Of a stretch of 64,000 bases of DNA, positions 19,833 to 30,167 are shown piece after piece (within the stretch, counting starts at the first letter, position 1; every line of letters starts with the position of its first letter). Under the pieces are notes generated by a model. It worked only from the letters and a program-made list of their open reading frames with translations, had not been told where the DNA came from and made no database searches. The DNA lies in assembly GCA_033558025.1 (NCBI GenBank), contig JAUCEF010000009.1:3472001-3536000 (forward strand), written 5' to 3'. The translations under genes were made by a program, and so were the position numbers. The DNA is from Phytophthora sp. 'mugwort' (Eukaryota > Oomycota > Peronosporomycetes > Peronosporales > Peronosporaceae).

Positions 19833-20430
19833 AATAGTAACTGTCCGATTAGCTCTCCGAAGCAGAGCTTAATAAAACAGGGGCTGTCCGTAAGGAGAAC
19901 GAAATCACCACACCTTCTCGTCCTATTCGCTCAGCAACTTTACGGTCGTGGACGACAATGGCCGACTCGGATAACAACACGCCGACGCTACGAAGTCTCG
20001 ACGGGGCGCCTCAAGGCTGTTCATAAGTGACAGATCGAGGCCAAAACGCTGCACACGACCTGGAGCCGTCAGAGCAGAGGAAAATAAGAATGTCTTGAGT
20101 CTGTGTGCTCGAGTGGCACGTCCGACGAATTCGAGGCGATGTGGAAGAAGACCGTTTAGTAACGCAGAAAGTAAGGCGATCGAGAAGCAAGAGGGACAGA
20201 AGCAACTGGGAGATGGATTACGCCGGCAAAGCTTGCAGGTCGAAGCTGTAAGGGATGAAGACACTGGCCACAGGTTACCTACCAGTGCTCGGAAAATACC
20301 ATATCATATTGTATGGCTTCTTTCAAACTAACAATATATAATGATATACCCGCACAAACAATAGTTAATCATTGCCAATATTCAATGTATGACAATTCTT
20401 ACAGATGGCTCGTTCCTACAGCAAACCAAA
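19833..20430. other. segment with no recognised gene
   Basis: It continues the ORF that enters the chromovirus at 7210, ending at a stop near 20028. Otherwise only short overlapping ORFs on both strands are present, and none is recognisable. Confidence 0.3.
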
Positions 20431-20431
20431 C

Positions 20432-20640
20432 TCACATTTGCTGGGACATGTCTTGCACAGTCGTCACATCCCAGTAATCTCTATTAGCACGTAGGAACAT
20501 GAACATTTCGAAGTTTACCAGTAATAGCGACAATCTCGGCGGCCTCAGCACAAGCTTGGCCCGCGAGAAGAGTCGCTCACAGCGGTTGCTGGTAGGTGGC
20601 AGCTTCTTCAGGTCGCTGTGAGGCCGGCAAATAGTAATAT
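20432..20640 (-). pseudogene. hAT transposase C-terminal (dimerisation) fragment
   Basis: The minus-strand translation reads LPPTSNRCERLFSRAKLVL, then SLLLVNFEMFMFLRANRDYWDV. These are the hallmarks of the hAT-family C-terminal dimerisation region (PPTS.xxER.FS; L..LFL..N..YWD). No catalytic part is attached upstream; instead the frame runs into the palindrome at 20619. It is a truncated remnant. Confidence 0.75.
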
Positions 20641-20685
20641 ATTTCATACTCGTCGTATGAAATATATTACTATTTGCCGGCCTCA
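20619..20685. repeat. 31-bp perfect inverted repeat with 5-nt loop
   Basis: The left arm 20619-20649 is the exact reverse complement of 20655-20685, with spacer TCGTC. The left arm overlaps the upstream edge of the hAT fragment. It could be a hairpin left by aberrant excision, a foldback element, or a tail-to-tail duplication. Confidence 0.85.
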
Positions 20686-20692
20686 TAATATG

Positions 20693-20717
20693 CTACTGTC
20701 TCAACTTGAGACAGTAG
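20693..20717. repeat. 12-bp perfect inverted repeat with 1-nt spacer
   Basis: CTACTGTCTCAA and TTGAGACAGTAG flank a single C, just beyond the larger palindrome. The pair of adjacent hairpins suggests foldback or MITE ends. Confidence 0.75.
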
Positions 20718-20719
20718 TA

Positions 20720-21369
20720 TCTTAAGATTCAGTAGCTAATAATTCCCCCATATAAAAGATAAGAGTACTATTGATACTGAGTATTTTTTCTACCAACTGT
20801 TCTGTACCAGTGCCTAAACAACATATTATATATATTTCGAGCTCTAATTGGGTTTAGTTGTGACAAAAAAGCATTATACTATTGATATGTTTCATCATTT
20901 ACTATTATTGTTCGTTGGCTTACCCCCATTACAACCAGCACCATGGCTCAAACATCAAGGGATGGCGCTAACAAAAAGACTGAGACTCTACCAGAAAGTT
21001 AATAACTAAGTAACTAAGCATAGTTTTATAGACTACCTTCTTCTCGTTGACAGACAACATAAGTACCATATTAATCATATTCACAGACCTTCAATACTTA
21101 AGTCAGGAGCCGTGTCGGCTTTTGTAGTAAAAAAAAGTATTTTTCTGTTGGTGTCTTGACGCTCAGTGATCTCCAAAGATACTGCTAGACCTTCATTCAC
21201 AGCGAACAATAATATTAAATTAATATATTGTCAAGGCATTGGTACAGTAGGTAATTAGGTACAATGATATCAGTACAGTTTTTTCTCAGTAGATCGTATA
21301 ATTAATGTACTTGGTGTACAATAATGTATTTGGGGTTTGTATCGGCCACGTCACTCGAATATCTCCGTG
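20720..21369. other. AT-rich upstream region of the golgin gene
   Basis: No coding signal is visible. It probably contains the promoter and 5' UTR of the gene starting at 21370. The last part (about 21230-21330) is rich in TTGGTGTACA-like and AATGTA runs; I see no clear initiator. Confidence 0.3.
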
Positions 21370-23883
21370 ATGTCGACACCATGGGGCGGTTGGGGGAGCA
21401 CCAAGCTCAATGTGACGTCCATCGTATCGCAGGGACTGGAGCAGGTCCGTAGTTTGCGCGAGGATGTGGAGAAGTCCTTCGACCAGGTCGTGACCGGCGC
21501 GCGCGTGCCGCTGCCGCTCGCAGTGCCAGTCGAGACGTCGACGGAGGAGCAGATTGAAGACGTCTCATTGGATAATGAGGCGGATATAACGAAGAATGAG
21601 GGAATTATCTCAACTGAAGAAAGCTTAAACAAAGAGAACGCTAATAAGGTGTTCAAGGAGAAAGCCGAGATTGCGGCCAACGAGCTGGTACTAGACGAGC
21701 TAAACACGCAGCAGGAAGAGGAGAATGCCGAGACTGAGCAGAAGGAACAGGTAAAACAGGTTCAAGAGTCCACAGAAGAATCCAAAGAGACTGGTAGAAG
21801 CGATGCAGACACTCAAGAGGAGACTGAGGTCGATACTGAAGTTGAGTCTCAGATTGAAGTGGAGGAGAATGCGTCAAAGGTGGTGCCAGACGCAGCTGAA
21901 GCTGAAGCAGTGGAGACGGAAGCTGCTGATGATGTTAAGGAAACTATATCGGAGGATGTGGGAGTGCTGCGGAAGGAGCTGGAGATGAGGGAATCGCAGT
22001 TATTAGCGACGTCGACGACCATCCGAGAGCTACACGACGAGCTGGACAAGACCTGCCACCGCGAGGTTGCAGCGGTCGAGCGCGCGCAGTTTCTGACGGA
22101 GCAGCTAGAGAACATGCGTCGTGAAGTAGCGAAGCTGACGCAACTACACCGAGACACGAGTACGAGTCAAAGTGCAGACGTGCAGGCATTACAGATGGCG
22201 TTAGCAGAGAAGGAAGAGAAGCTGAGTGCACTGCTTGATGAAGGTCAGACACTCTCCGTCAAGCAGTCGCAACTGGAACAAAGACTGCGTACACTGCGTA
22301 AAGAGAAGGACGAGGTGGAGGAGCGTGCGCTTAAGGCCCAGTCGCTAATTGAAACATCTTCAGAGGAAGTGAAGGAACTGACAGCGAAGTTGAAGACCAG
22401 CGAGGAGGACAAGACGCGTCTTGTACAGGAAAATCGTCTGTTGATAAGCAATTGTGATATGACAAATGCAAAGGTAGAGAAGGCTGAGCGTGAAGCGCAA
22501 GAGGCAACGCAACAGCTAGAGAAACTACAAACTCAGGTGGAACAGTTGACTTTGGCTGTATCGAGCACGAGCGAAGAAATCGAGCAACTTCAGACAGCGA
22601 CCCAGTCGAATGCAGCTCTAAACCTCGAGAAAATGGAGCTTGAACAGACGTTGCAATTTCTACAGGATAATGTCCGCGACTTGGAGCAAGAAGCAGCTCG
22701 TCGGGAGGAGATGGCACGGGCAGAGATCGCTGATTTGAAGCGGAAGTGGCAAGATGCCGTGGGACGTGTGGACAGACTGGGACAGAGTGTATCCGAAGCT
22801 ACTCAGCCATTGCTTCGTCAAATTCTAGCCTTACAGGAAGAACAGCGAGCAAGACAAGAGAGTTGGAAGGCTACCGAGAGCACACTTGTTGCACGTATTG
22901 ACGAAGTCACAGAACGATGTTGCGCAGTGGAGCAGGAGAAGCTTGATATACAGCAGCAATTGCACGAATTTCAACGGAAAGTGGAGGAAAACGAGGAGGA
23001 ACTTACGAGGAAACAGGCCGAGCTAGCTCACGCACAAGAGGCTGCGGAACGTGGAAAGGCTGAAGCACGCCAGCTGCGCGGACAAGCGGACGCTCTACAG
23101 ATTGCCTTGGATCAGGCGAAGCATCAGCGTGATGCAGAGGCGGAAGCTAAGCAGCAACTCCAGTCCCGACTGGATAACGCAGCAAACGTCCTTAAAAAGT
23201 CGGAGGCTTCAGCAATGGCCACAGCGGAACTGGAACAGACTCGTGAGCGGGAGAAACAGCTTCGACTAGACCTCGAATGGCACCAACAAGAACTCCAGCG
23301 ATTAAAGAACTTGACGCTGAATCCTTGTCAACCGCCGCTGTCCACAGGCTCTACGTCTTCACAACATTATTATGTGAGACGAAGCATTGATGGTGAACAG
23401 AAGACTGGATCTGAGAATGGAGGATTATCCTCTGAGGCTTCAATCCTGAAAACGACATTGGAGACAAGTATGGGAGACGCGCTCAGCTCGAATGGTGGCA
23501 ATACATCCATGTTGGGGCTTAATCAGCTGCAGCAACGAGTACGTTTGCGTGAGGGTGAGAACAGAATGCTAAAGCAACAACTCGAAGCGTTGGAGGCCCG
23601 ACAGAAACAAACAACTGACGAGATTGTTCGGTTGAGCACGCGTAACGCGCTGCTGGAGAGTGGTGAGGCACAGCGAGAGCAGGCACAGATCGAACTGGCG
23701 AAATTGCAGAAGCATCAGGTGGTGCTACTCGAACTTTTCGGTGAAAAAGAAGAGCAAGTTGAAGAACTGCAGGCGGAGGTTAGTGAACTTAAGGTGTTCT
23801 ACCGCAAACAACTCGACACTTTGGCCTCCCACAATGAACAACAGCAGAAACAGCAGCAACGGGTGGAACAACAGCATCAGTAG
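21370..23883 (+). CDS. TMF1: TMF1-like golgin coiled-coil protein
   Basis: An intact 837-aa single-exon ORF. ATG 21370 is preferred because the frame extends upstream only through non-ATG codons. The N-terminus MSTPWGGWGSTKLNVTSIV resembles the aromatic, amphipathic start of TMF/golgin proteins. An acidic Glu-rich region follows to about residue 200, then near-continuous coiled coil to the end. The C-terminal segment VVLLELFGEKEEQVEELQAE followed by VSELKVFYRKQLD matches the TMF TATA-binding-domain signature (PF12325 type), which in animals and fungi (Sgm1) binds Rab6-class GTPases at the Golgi. I infer a peripheral Golgi tether for retrograde vesicles. A generic coiled-coil protein is the alternative. 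Confidence 0.75.
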   Translation: MSTPWGGWGSTKLNVTSIVSQGLEQVRSLREDVEKSFDQVVTGARVPLPLAVPVETSTEEQIEDVSLDNEADITKNEGIISTEESLNKENANKVFKEKAEIAANELVLDELNTQQEEENAETEQKEQVKQVQESTEESKETGRSDADTQEETEVDTEVESQIEVEENASKVVPDAAEAEAVETEAADDVKETISEDVGVLRKELEMRESQLLATSTTIRELHDELDKTCHREVAAVERAQFLTEQLENMRREVAKLTQLHRDTSTSQSADVQALQMALAEKEEKLSALLDEGQTLSVKQSQLEQRLRTLRKEKDEVEERALKAQSLIETSSEEVKELTAKLKTSEEDKTRLVQENRLLISNCDMTNAKVEKAEREAQEATQQLEKLQTQVEQLTLAVSSTSEEIEQLQTATQSNAALNLEKMELEQTLQFLQDNVRDLEQEAARREEMARAEIADLKRKWQDAVGRVDRLGQSVSEATQPLLRQILALQEEQRARQESWKATESTLVARIDEVTERCCAVEQEKLDIQQQLHEFQRKVEENEEELTRKQAELAHAQEAAERGKAEARQLRGQADALQIALDQAKHQRDAEAEAKQQLQSRLDNAANVLKKSEASAMATAELEQTREREKQLRLDLEWHQQELQRLKNLTLNPCQPPLSTGSTSSQHYYVRRSIDGEQKTGSENGGLSSEASILKTTLETSMGDALSSNGGNTSMLGLNQLQQRVRLREGENRMLKQQLEALEARQKQTTDEIVRLSTRNALLESGEAQREQAQIELAKLQKHQVVLLELFGEKEEQVEELQAEVSELKVFYRKQLDTLASHNEQQQKQQQRVEQQHQ

Positions 23884-24645
23884 GGTGCAGCACGTACTAT
23901 CAAGCGGTAAGCCTTGCTGTACGACCTGTTTGATATACTGTACCTCTCTCCTTACTGTTGCTTGCAGATTTATTTGGTATCATGAGCATGTGATCTCTAA
24001 TGAATTCCTTGTGCAGCTGAAAATGAGCCCAGCTGGTGAACCTTCGGCCGTGAAGATGAGCTGGATATTGATATCCACGACGTCGCTTGACGTGAAAAGG
24101 TCAGCGAGCAGGACGAATGAGAAAACCCTCAGGGTGTTGGTGCTTTGGTAAGGATGCGACGTGGCTGGTGCTAGAACTTGTTGCCGCGGTGAAGCTGCTT
24201 GTCGCTTTATGCCAGATGACGCACATTCCACCATGGCTGATGGAGCGAACGCGCCGACTCGTGAATTATGGAAGAGAAAAGGTTACATCAGAGAATCCAA
24301 TGCAGATGTACGGTGTAATGGTGTCGAGATTCTCGATGCGAAAGAGATCGCAGCGAAAACTTGGCTATATTACGGAGAAGTTCATAGGATGCTGCGGTCC
24401 ACAGCTCGGCTTGAAGGGTTCTTCTCACTTTCTGACGGATCTGGAAGCAGTATCCCCGACAGATGCGGACTAGAGTCCACAAACCGAGAGCTGCGGAGAT
24501 AACAAACATCTTGGAAGACTTAAGAGCATCGAGGCAGCACAACAGAGCATGCAACCCTTGAAGTGCCCTTTGTTGTAGCGCGGAGTATTTCGTCTCTATA
24601 ACTATCGGGTTCATCAAATACATTAAACCTTACAAAGCCGGGTAC
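23884..24645. other. region downstream of the golgin, with an unassigned ORF
   Basis: This 760-bp stretch holds the 3' flanks of the golgin and TRM112. A plus-strand ORF from ATG 24233 to 24502 (starts MADGANAPTRELWKRKGYIR) is composition-wise protein-like, with no homology I recognise. Splice-like sites at about 24012 (TTGTGCAG) and 24150 (TTTGGTAAG) might make it part of a small spliced gene. Confidence 0.25.
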
Positions 24646-25387
24646 TTAAAGTTCGTCCTCTTCTAGCAGCATATTGGGCACAGCGTTCGAGACGGGGTAG
24701 CTACGTCCGCAATTGTTGCAAATCAATTCACCCTCAACTATGTTCGTCTGTATCATGCAACAGCAAGTCGCAGGTCACAATACGTCAGTTCATCGAGCAT
24801 CTAGCGCCAAGCGATTGCCGTCACTTCAAGCGCTGCTACTTACGTCGAAGATGACGCGGTGGATGAGCTTGAGCAGCTCGTCCTGCTCTGCTAAGTCGGC
24901 GGGGATCTGCTCTGGTAGAACCGGCACATCTGGGTGGTTCAACTGCAGTAATGCATCAATTCCTCTGTCAGAACCCTTTATAAAGCCTACAGCCAGTGCT
25001 ACAACATACCTCCTTGACGGTGTGGCATAACGCCGGGTAATCGATCGAGTTCATGATATGCAGCATAAAGCTCTTGCTGTACTGCGTCTCAAGGACTACT
25101 ACGCCATCCATCTCCGGCACAATCTGCGAAAACAATAATAAAACTCCATCGTCAGTCTCCGCGGCCGCAAGGGCAGCCAAAATGGGGCAAGTCACGCACC
25201 CGAAGCGGAAAGTTAAGTGGACGGGCGCCCACCTCGCGTCCAGCCGTGTCAGCGCACGCCTATCAATTTGCAGAGCAAAACTTATCCGTTACTAGTTCTC
25301 CATTATGAAGACGCTTCGCAGTGCTTGCCGCATGTGGCCACGCACCTTGACGTGGCACACGAGCATGTTGTGGGTCAGGAGCCGCAT
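24646..25387 (-). CDS. TRM112: TRM112-like methyltransferase activator (five exons)
   Basis: Complement of exons 24646-24747, 24844-24942, 25010-25123, 25200-25232 and 25346-25387; all junctions are GT..AG on the minus strand and keep one frame, giving 129 aa (human TRMT112 is 125). The protein starts MRLLTHNMLVCHVK and continues NFPLRIVPEMDG. Its helical insert is MLHIMNSIDYPALCHTVKE, and it ends with the zinc-binding and C-terminal motif GELICNNCGRSYPVSNAVPN then MLLEEDEL. TRM112 is the obligate partner of several methyltransferases (Bud23, Trm9, Trm11, Mtq2) acting on rRNA, tRNA and eRF1. One Cys pair is visible in the C-terminal half; I do not see the N-terminal zinc ligands of yeast Trm112, as in the human form. 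Exon 2 is only 33 nt. It is divergent from GNL3 with 259 bp between starts. Confidence 0.88.
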
Positions 25388-25646
25388 GTTCGCTCTTAAA
25401 CAAGTCTGTAAATGGCCACCAACCAGTTGGGTCTCCGCACTTGGCTTCACTATAGCGGACGTTGACTTAGCGGATGTAAGTGGACCACCTCACTCCACTT
25501 TTCTACCAATCACCATGTGGCCATTGAACGACTGGAGCGGACGCCAAACGGTTGTCAAGCAAAAACGTCAAAGTGAATAGTGTCAAAGCGGCTCTAAGCG
25601 ACGACTCGCAGACCTCTAGCCTCTAGCCTCTGAGACCGCTATCAAT
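25388..25646. promoter_or_regulatory. shared divergent promoter of TRM112 and GNL3
   Basis: Only 259 bp lie between the two start codons. CTCACTCC at 25489-25496 fits the oomycete initiator consensus (YTCANTYY) in the plus direction, and CCAAT occurs near 25506. No TATA box is evident. The boundaries are the two ATGs, so 5' UTRs are included. Confidence 0.45.
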
Positions 25647-27184
25647 ATGGTGAAGAAGAAAGGAAAGTCGAAGCGCATGTCGCTTCATAAGAAGTACAAG
25701 ATTGCTCGTAAGGTGCGCGAGCACAAGCGTCAGGAGCGCAAGAGCGACAAGCTCAACCAGCACAAGAAGAAGAAAGACCCGGGTATCCCCAACAACTGGC
25801 CTTTCAAGGAGGAACTGTTGCTGCAGGTGGAGCAGGGACGTCTGGCTGAGATTGACGCTCAACGCCAGGCCCAGCAGCAGCGCAAGGAGGACAAGAAGAA
25901 GGCCAAACAACGGGCCAGACTTGATCGCAACAAGGCCAACGCCGTGGCGCCTGTCACCCCGCTCAGCGTCGAGATGCAGGCCAAGAAGGACCTTAAACAC
26001 GCTGTGCAGAAGGCTGACGTGGTGCTTGTAGTGTTAGATGCGCGCGATCCTCAGGGCTCCCGCTCATTGTCTCTAGAGGACGGACTCGTGGCCAAGGGCC
26101 AGAAGAAGGTGGTGCTTGTGCTCAACAAGATCGACCTGGTGTCAGTCGAGACGGCCCAGAAGTGGGTCTCGTACCTACGTCGTTTCCACCCGACGATCCC
26201 CGTGCGTGCGCTCAACTCGAAGATCTCGGAGAGTTCCAAGAAGACGAGACAGGAGAAGGGCCACAAGGCGCTTTACGACCGTCAGCAGGAGATCAGCGGC
26301 ATGCGTGACAATGGAGAAGTGCAGCCATTACGCGTCTTCCTGGACGAGCTGGCCGTCACGACGGACAAACCCATCAGCGTGACCGTCGTCGGCTACCCCA
26401 ACGTGGGCAAGAGCACGCTCATTAACTCGATCAAACGCCGTCAGATGGTCAACGTGTCGAGTATTCCACAGTCCACGAAGACTGCGCAGGAAGTGCATTA
26501 CGGTGAGAAAATTGTGCTGGTAGACTGCCCCGCTCTGGATCCGGATTACAGTGACGAGTCGTCGGCTATTCTGCGTCACGGGATTGCTGGCGTCTTTGTG
26601 GAAGACCCCGTGCCCGTTGTCAAGAGTGTGATCGAGCGTGGTGACGCTATGAACCTCATGCAGACACTGCAGATCCCTGTGTTCCGGAATCACGAAGAGT
26701 TTCTAGCGAAACTTGCTATTAAACGCAACATGTTCCGCAAGGGTGGTGACCCGGATATCCTTTTGGTGGCACGGACATTCCTGCAGAATCTGGGCAAAGG
26801 TGTGTACAGTCCGTCGTGTCTCCCACCAGCCAAGTCCAAGTCGCGATTTGAGCTGCCGGCCTGGTACAAGACGCTGGATCTGTCTAAGGTTCGTGTTGAG
26901 TGTGATTTTGTGTCTTCACTTGAATTTATTTGTACTAATTGCTATTTCGGCAGCTTCCCGACGCTGAGACCCTGCTGTATAGCTCCAACCCGACAGGCCA
27001 CAAGCGCGTGCTCCTGTTTAAGGCGACTCCTGTGTCCCACGCTGCCGGTGAGACGACTGAATACGACCTTGTCATGGGTGAACTGCCGGAGAACGACGGC
27101 CTCACGTCGGAAGATGAGGAGGAGGACGGAGATGCCGATTTGGACGAGGAGGAGGACGAAGAGATGAATGACGACGAGGAATAA
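25647..27184 (+). CDS. GNL3: nucleostemin-like nucleolar GTPase (GNL3/Grn1/Nug1 type)
   Basis: Exons 25647-26888 and 26954-27184 are joined across a 65-bp GT..AG intron, giving 490 aa; the unspliced frame would lose the conserved tail. The Lys/Arg-rich N-terminus (MVKKKGKSKRMSLHKKYKIA) is a Grn1-type nucleolar domain. The GTPase is circularly permuted: NKID (G4) near residue 160, GYPNVGKST (G1, P-loop) at about 249-257, then SIPQSTK (G2) and DCPA (G3) near 293. The C-terminus is strongly acidic (EDEEEDGDADLDEEEDEE). Family members act in 60S subunit assembly and export in the nucleolus. Its divergent neighbour TRM112 also serves ribosome modification. Confidence 0.9.
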
Positions 27185-28230
27185 GCACAACTGTTTGTGG
27201 AGATCAGATAGACCGTCGGCAGCTAGTAGAGTCGATGAAGCGCCTTTGCTCTCCAGCTTTTTCGCCTTAGACCGATACATGTACTTATTAATCATGAAGC
27301 GCTGTTGCAGAGCCGATTTCAGTTGACATGGCGGATCATTACACTGTGCTACATATCTCTGCAGCGTTGTCTTTGTGGACTCGAGCTCACGTGGAAGCCG
27401 TCATCGAGCCGGTTTCCACAGCGATCTCTGGGGCTTGTTCGCGTCGAGATCAAAACACGAGCACCAGGTTATCTGATGTATCGAAACCTTTGCACCATCA
27501 AGTGAACCGCTGGAACCCACTCGATCGTCATTCACGACTTGGTGGTGCAGTCGCTTGCCATCGCGCCTGTCATCTCTGATTGTCCTCGCAGTCATGCCAC
27601 AACAAGTGACCAAGTTGACTGCCATCTGCCACACAAACTTTGCCAGCTGACGACGATGTCGTGCACACCTAATTTGGACTCGCCTCAATGTTCAGGAGGC
27701 AGGCCCCAGACGGACTACTGAATCTGTGCCAGGACAGGTTCTAGCACTACCTACCTATCAACGCCATCTCGGGCCTCGCTCACCTCTTCAAGGCCTGTGA
27801 CGTCGTGAGCGTCAGCATCCAGTGCGTCTTCACAACTGACACCGCTATGACCGACGCCATTCTGACGAGTGGAAGGAACGTCAGGCTGCAACACCTAGTC
27901 GCGCTTCCCCGGTCTGGTCGGTAGCTTGCTTAGCGCCAGATCCGCCGATGGCAACACGTCTGCGACGAGGACGGCAACGCGATGTTAACGCTGTAGATGG
28001 TCAAGCTGCACATATGTTGCCGTTAGTACGCTTCATCCGAATCATGCCTTCCATCAGTGATCCATCCTGCACCACACTAGAAAAATATCCAGGTAAGGAA
28101 AACTTCAGCTTGTCGAAGCCAAGTCGGAACTCGAAGGGAACATTAAGAGGTGAAGCTTCGGATTCAACTCTAAAAGCCGTTGAATGTCTTCCCTGTTTGG
28201 CGAGGATCCAAATTCACACGTCATACTGGA
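27185..28230. other. intergenic region with no recognised gene
   Basis: Just over 1 kb between GNL3 and RPAP2, both ending here. Several short ORFs on each strand overlap. A stretch near 27745-27905 reads like protein (ISGLAHLFKACDVVSVSIQC) and might be a decayed gene, but I recognise no family. Confidence 0.25.
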
Positions 28231-30167
28231 TTAATCGTCCGGCTGCAGCAACTCGTCATACTCATCGCGCAGTACAAGTGCCTCCTGCAGCATCTCTTCC
28301 AACTGGGTAGTTGAGAACTCCTCGTCCTTAGGAGCTTTATCGCGAGCTTTGCAAATACATTTGATCTTGGCACGACGGCACTTGCGACAAAAGGCTGGTG
28401 GCTTGTTGTCAGGTGCTTCCTCCTTTGGTGGTTCCTTGGCAAACGACTCATCTTCAGGTACTGGAGCCACATCCACATCGACAGTAACATCGCTGTCCTT
28501 GCGCACATTGTAGAATTGCTGAAGCAGCTGCTGAAGCTCTGATGTGTCCAGCTTGGTCAGCGCTTTCACTTGTTCGCTACGGATGGGGACATTACAAACA
28601 AATTAGACTCCTCTAGCAGATAACCTAGAGTACGCTAGCCCACCTGCGCTCTCCTTCCAGAAGATCGTTGGGTTTGATATCGTAAGCTACAAGCATCAAA
28701 ATGATCGCAATGCATGTCCACTGCATACATACAGCAGTTGTTAGTTATTCTCAAACTGCCGCACAAGAACCACCTTTTGATAGCTATCGTACCTGATGTG
28801 TATTGCGTGTGTCGATTGCATCACGCAGTGTGAACGTTTCAGTGATCGTGTCGATGCGGTGATTTGCGAAGCGATCACTAGCAAGCTTCAACTTGAGTGC
28901 TACTTGCGGCAGTGGACGGCGCAACATGAGCGAGAGAGAATTCCATCGTTCAGTGCGGATCTGACGGGCACGACGGCGAGCAGCCTCCACGTCGGCCTTC
29001 TCTGGTCTTTCCACAAAGGGGTCTGTATCCTCCTTCTCCTCTTCTTGTGCAGGTCGCGGGAGCCCAGCTACCACTAGCGTTGTTTCGTGGGTAATCCAGC
29101 TAGATAATAATCCCCAGAGATGGCTGAATAGTGGCAAATCATTCAATGTCACCACTTCCTTATCGTCAAAATCAGAGATCTCAAAGCTGCCAGCAGAAGA
29201 CATATCGCTAGCAGCCGCATCGCTCTCGTCACTGTCGCTAACGATAAGGTCGTCATCGTTATCACCTTCTTCCTGACTTTTCTTGACCAGCTTCTCCACT
29301 TTCTTGGCCAGTTTCTGCTTGTGTGCTGGAAACACATAACCCTCAATAAGCGTGGCGTGTTCAACCGTCGGGAAATTCCTGTCTGGAGCTGCAGGGGACT
29401 CAGTCTCCTTCAGGATCGTCGCAGTTGTGGCTTCCAGAGTTGGGGGAACGCCCACAGATGCTGCGTTTGCCGTCGAGTGTTTCCTCTCAACGACACCCAA
29501 GTCATGTGTCTTGGCCCAAACTGACTTGGCCTTTGGTAATGGCTCTGGTTTGTGAACAGTAGGAGCCTCAACAGATTTTAATGGCTCAGCATCGTCCTCG
29601 TAGTCGAACGGATTGGGCTTATCCGTACCGAAAACATCCACCAGCGATGGCACTAGCTGCGGAGGCTTGTGAGCCAGTCTAGACAACAGTATCCGAGCTT
29701 TCTGCATGGCAAAACATAAACATAAACGTTAGGATTTAGCTGTGCATTTAACTGCACTTGGGTAGGCATTTAAAGCTTTAAATTGCAGCACTGAGACCTT
29801 AAGACAGAGCTGCGAGCAGAACTGCCGCTCGTAGTGAGCGTCGTAGATCTCCTTACGAGCTAGGGACACCCGCAACTTGCTTGTAGACCTTTTCAGACAA
29901 CGGCGAATGCAACGATTAGATTGGCTGAAAATCAGAATACAGCATTCGGATTGGACGAAAAGTGGTTGCGCACTTGGGCAGCGGATTCTCGCAGGCTGGG
30001 AAGCCGCAGCGCTTGGCGGCAGCGCGTTCTTCGAAGACCTCCTCCATCTGTCGGCGCTGAAGCAGCTGCCCGCTCATCTCCAGGTATCGGACGGGCACGC
30101 ACGGCGCAAGGAGCGTCGCCATCAGCGCGAAGGCCTCGTGCACGCTGGAGCCATTGACGCTTGTCAT
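28231..30167 (-). CDS. RPAP2: RPAP2/Rtr1-like RNA polymerase II CTD phosphatase (five exons)
   Basis: Complement of exons 28231-28576, 28644-28720, 28793-29701, 29798-29888 and 29974-30167; every junction is GT..AG and in phase, giving 538 aa. The RPAP2 zinc region is split across the first intron. Exon 1 ends RCGFPACENPLP and exon 2 continues KLRVSLARKEIYD then FCSQLCLK, supplying the Cys pairs. A Ser/Asp/Glu-rich central linker follows, then a helical segment (HLWGLLSSWIT) and a C-terminal CRKCRRAKIKCIC cluster. RPAP2/Rtr1 removes Ser5 phosphate from the Pol II CTD and helps import Pol II. The C-terminal CxxC..CxC cluster is an extra I do not associate with the yeast protein. It is divergent from ECHS1. 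Confidence 0.85.

Noticed and set aside
21337..21369. Upstream start of the golgin at 21337
   Set aside because: It requires a TTG start; the ATG at 21370 gives the typical WGGWG N-terminus.
21351..22717. Several Ser/Ala-rich minus-strand ORFs under the golgin gene
   Set aside because: They are antisense shadows of the Glu/Gln-rich coiled-coil coding sequence.
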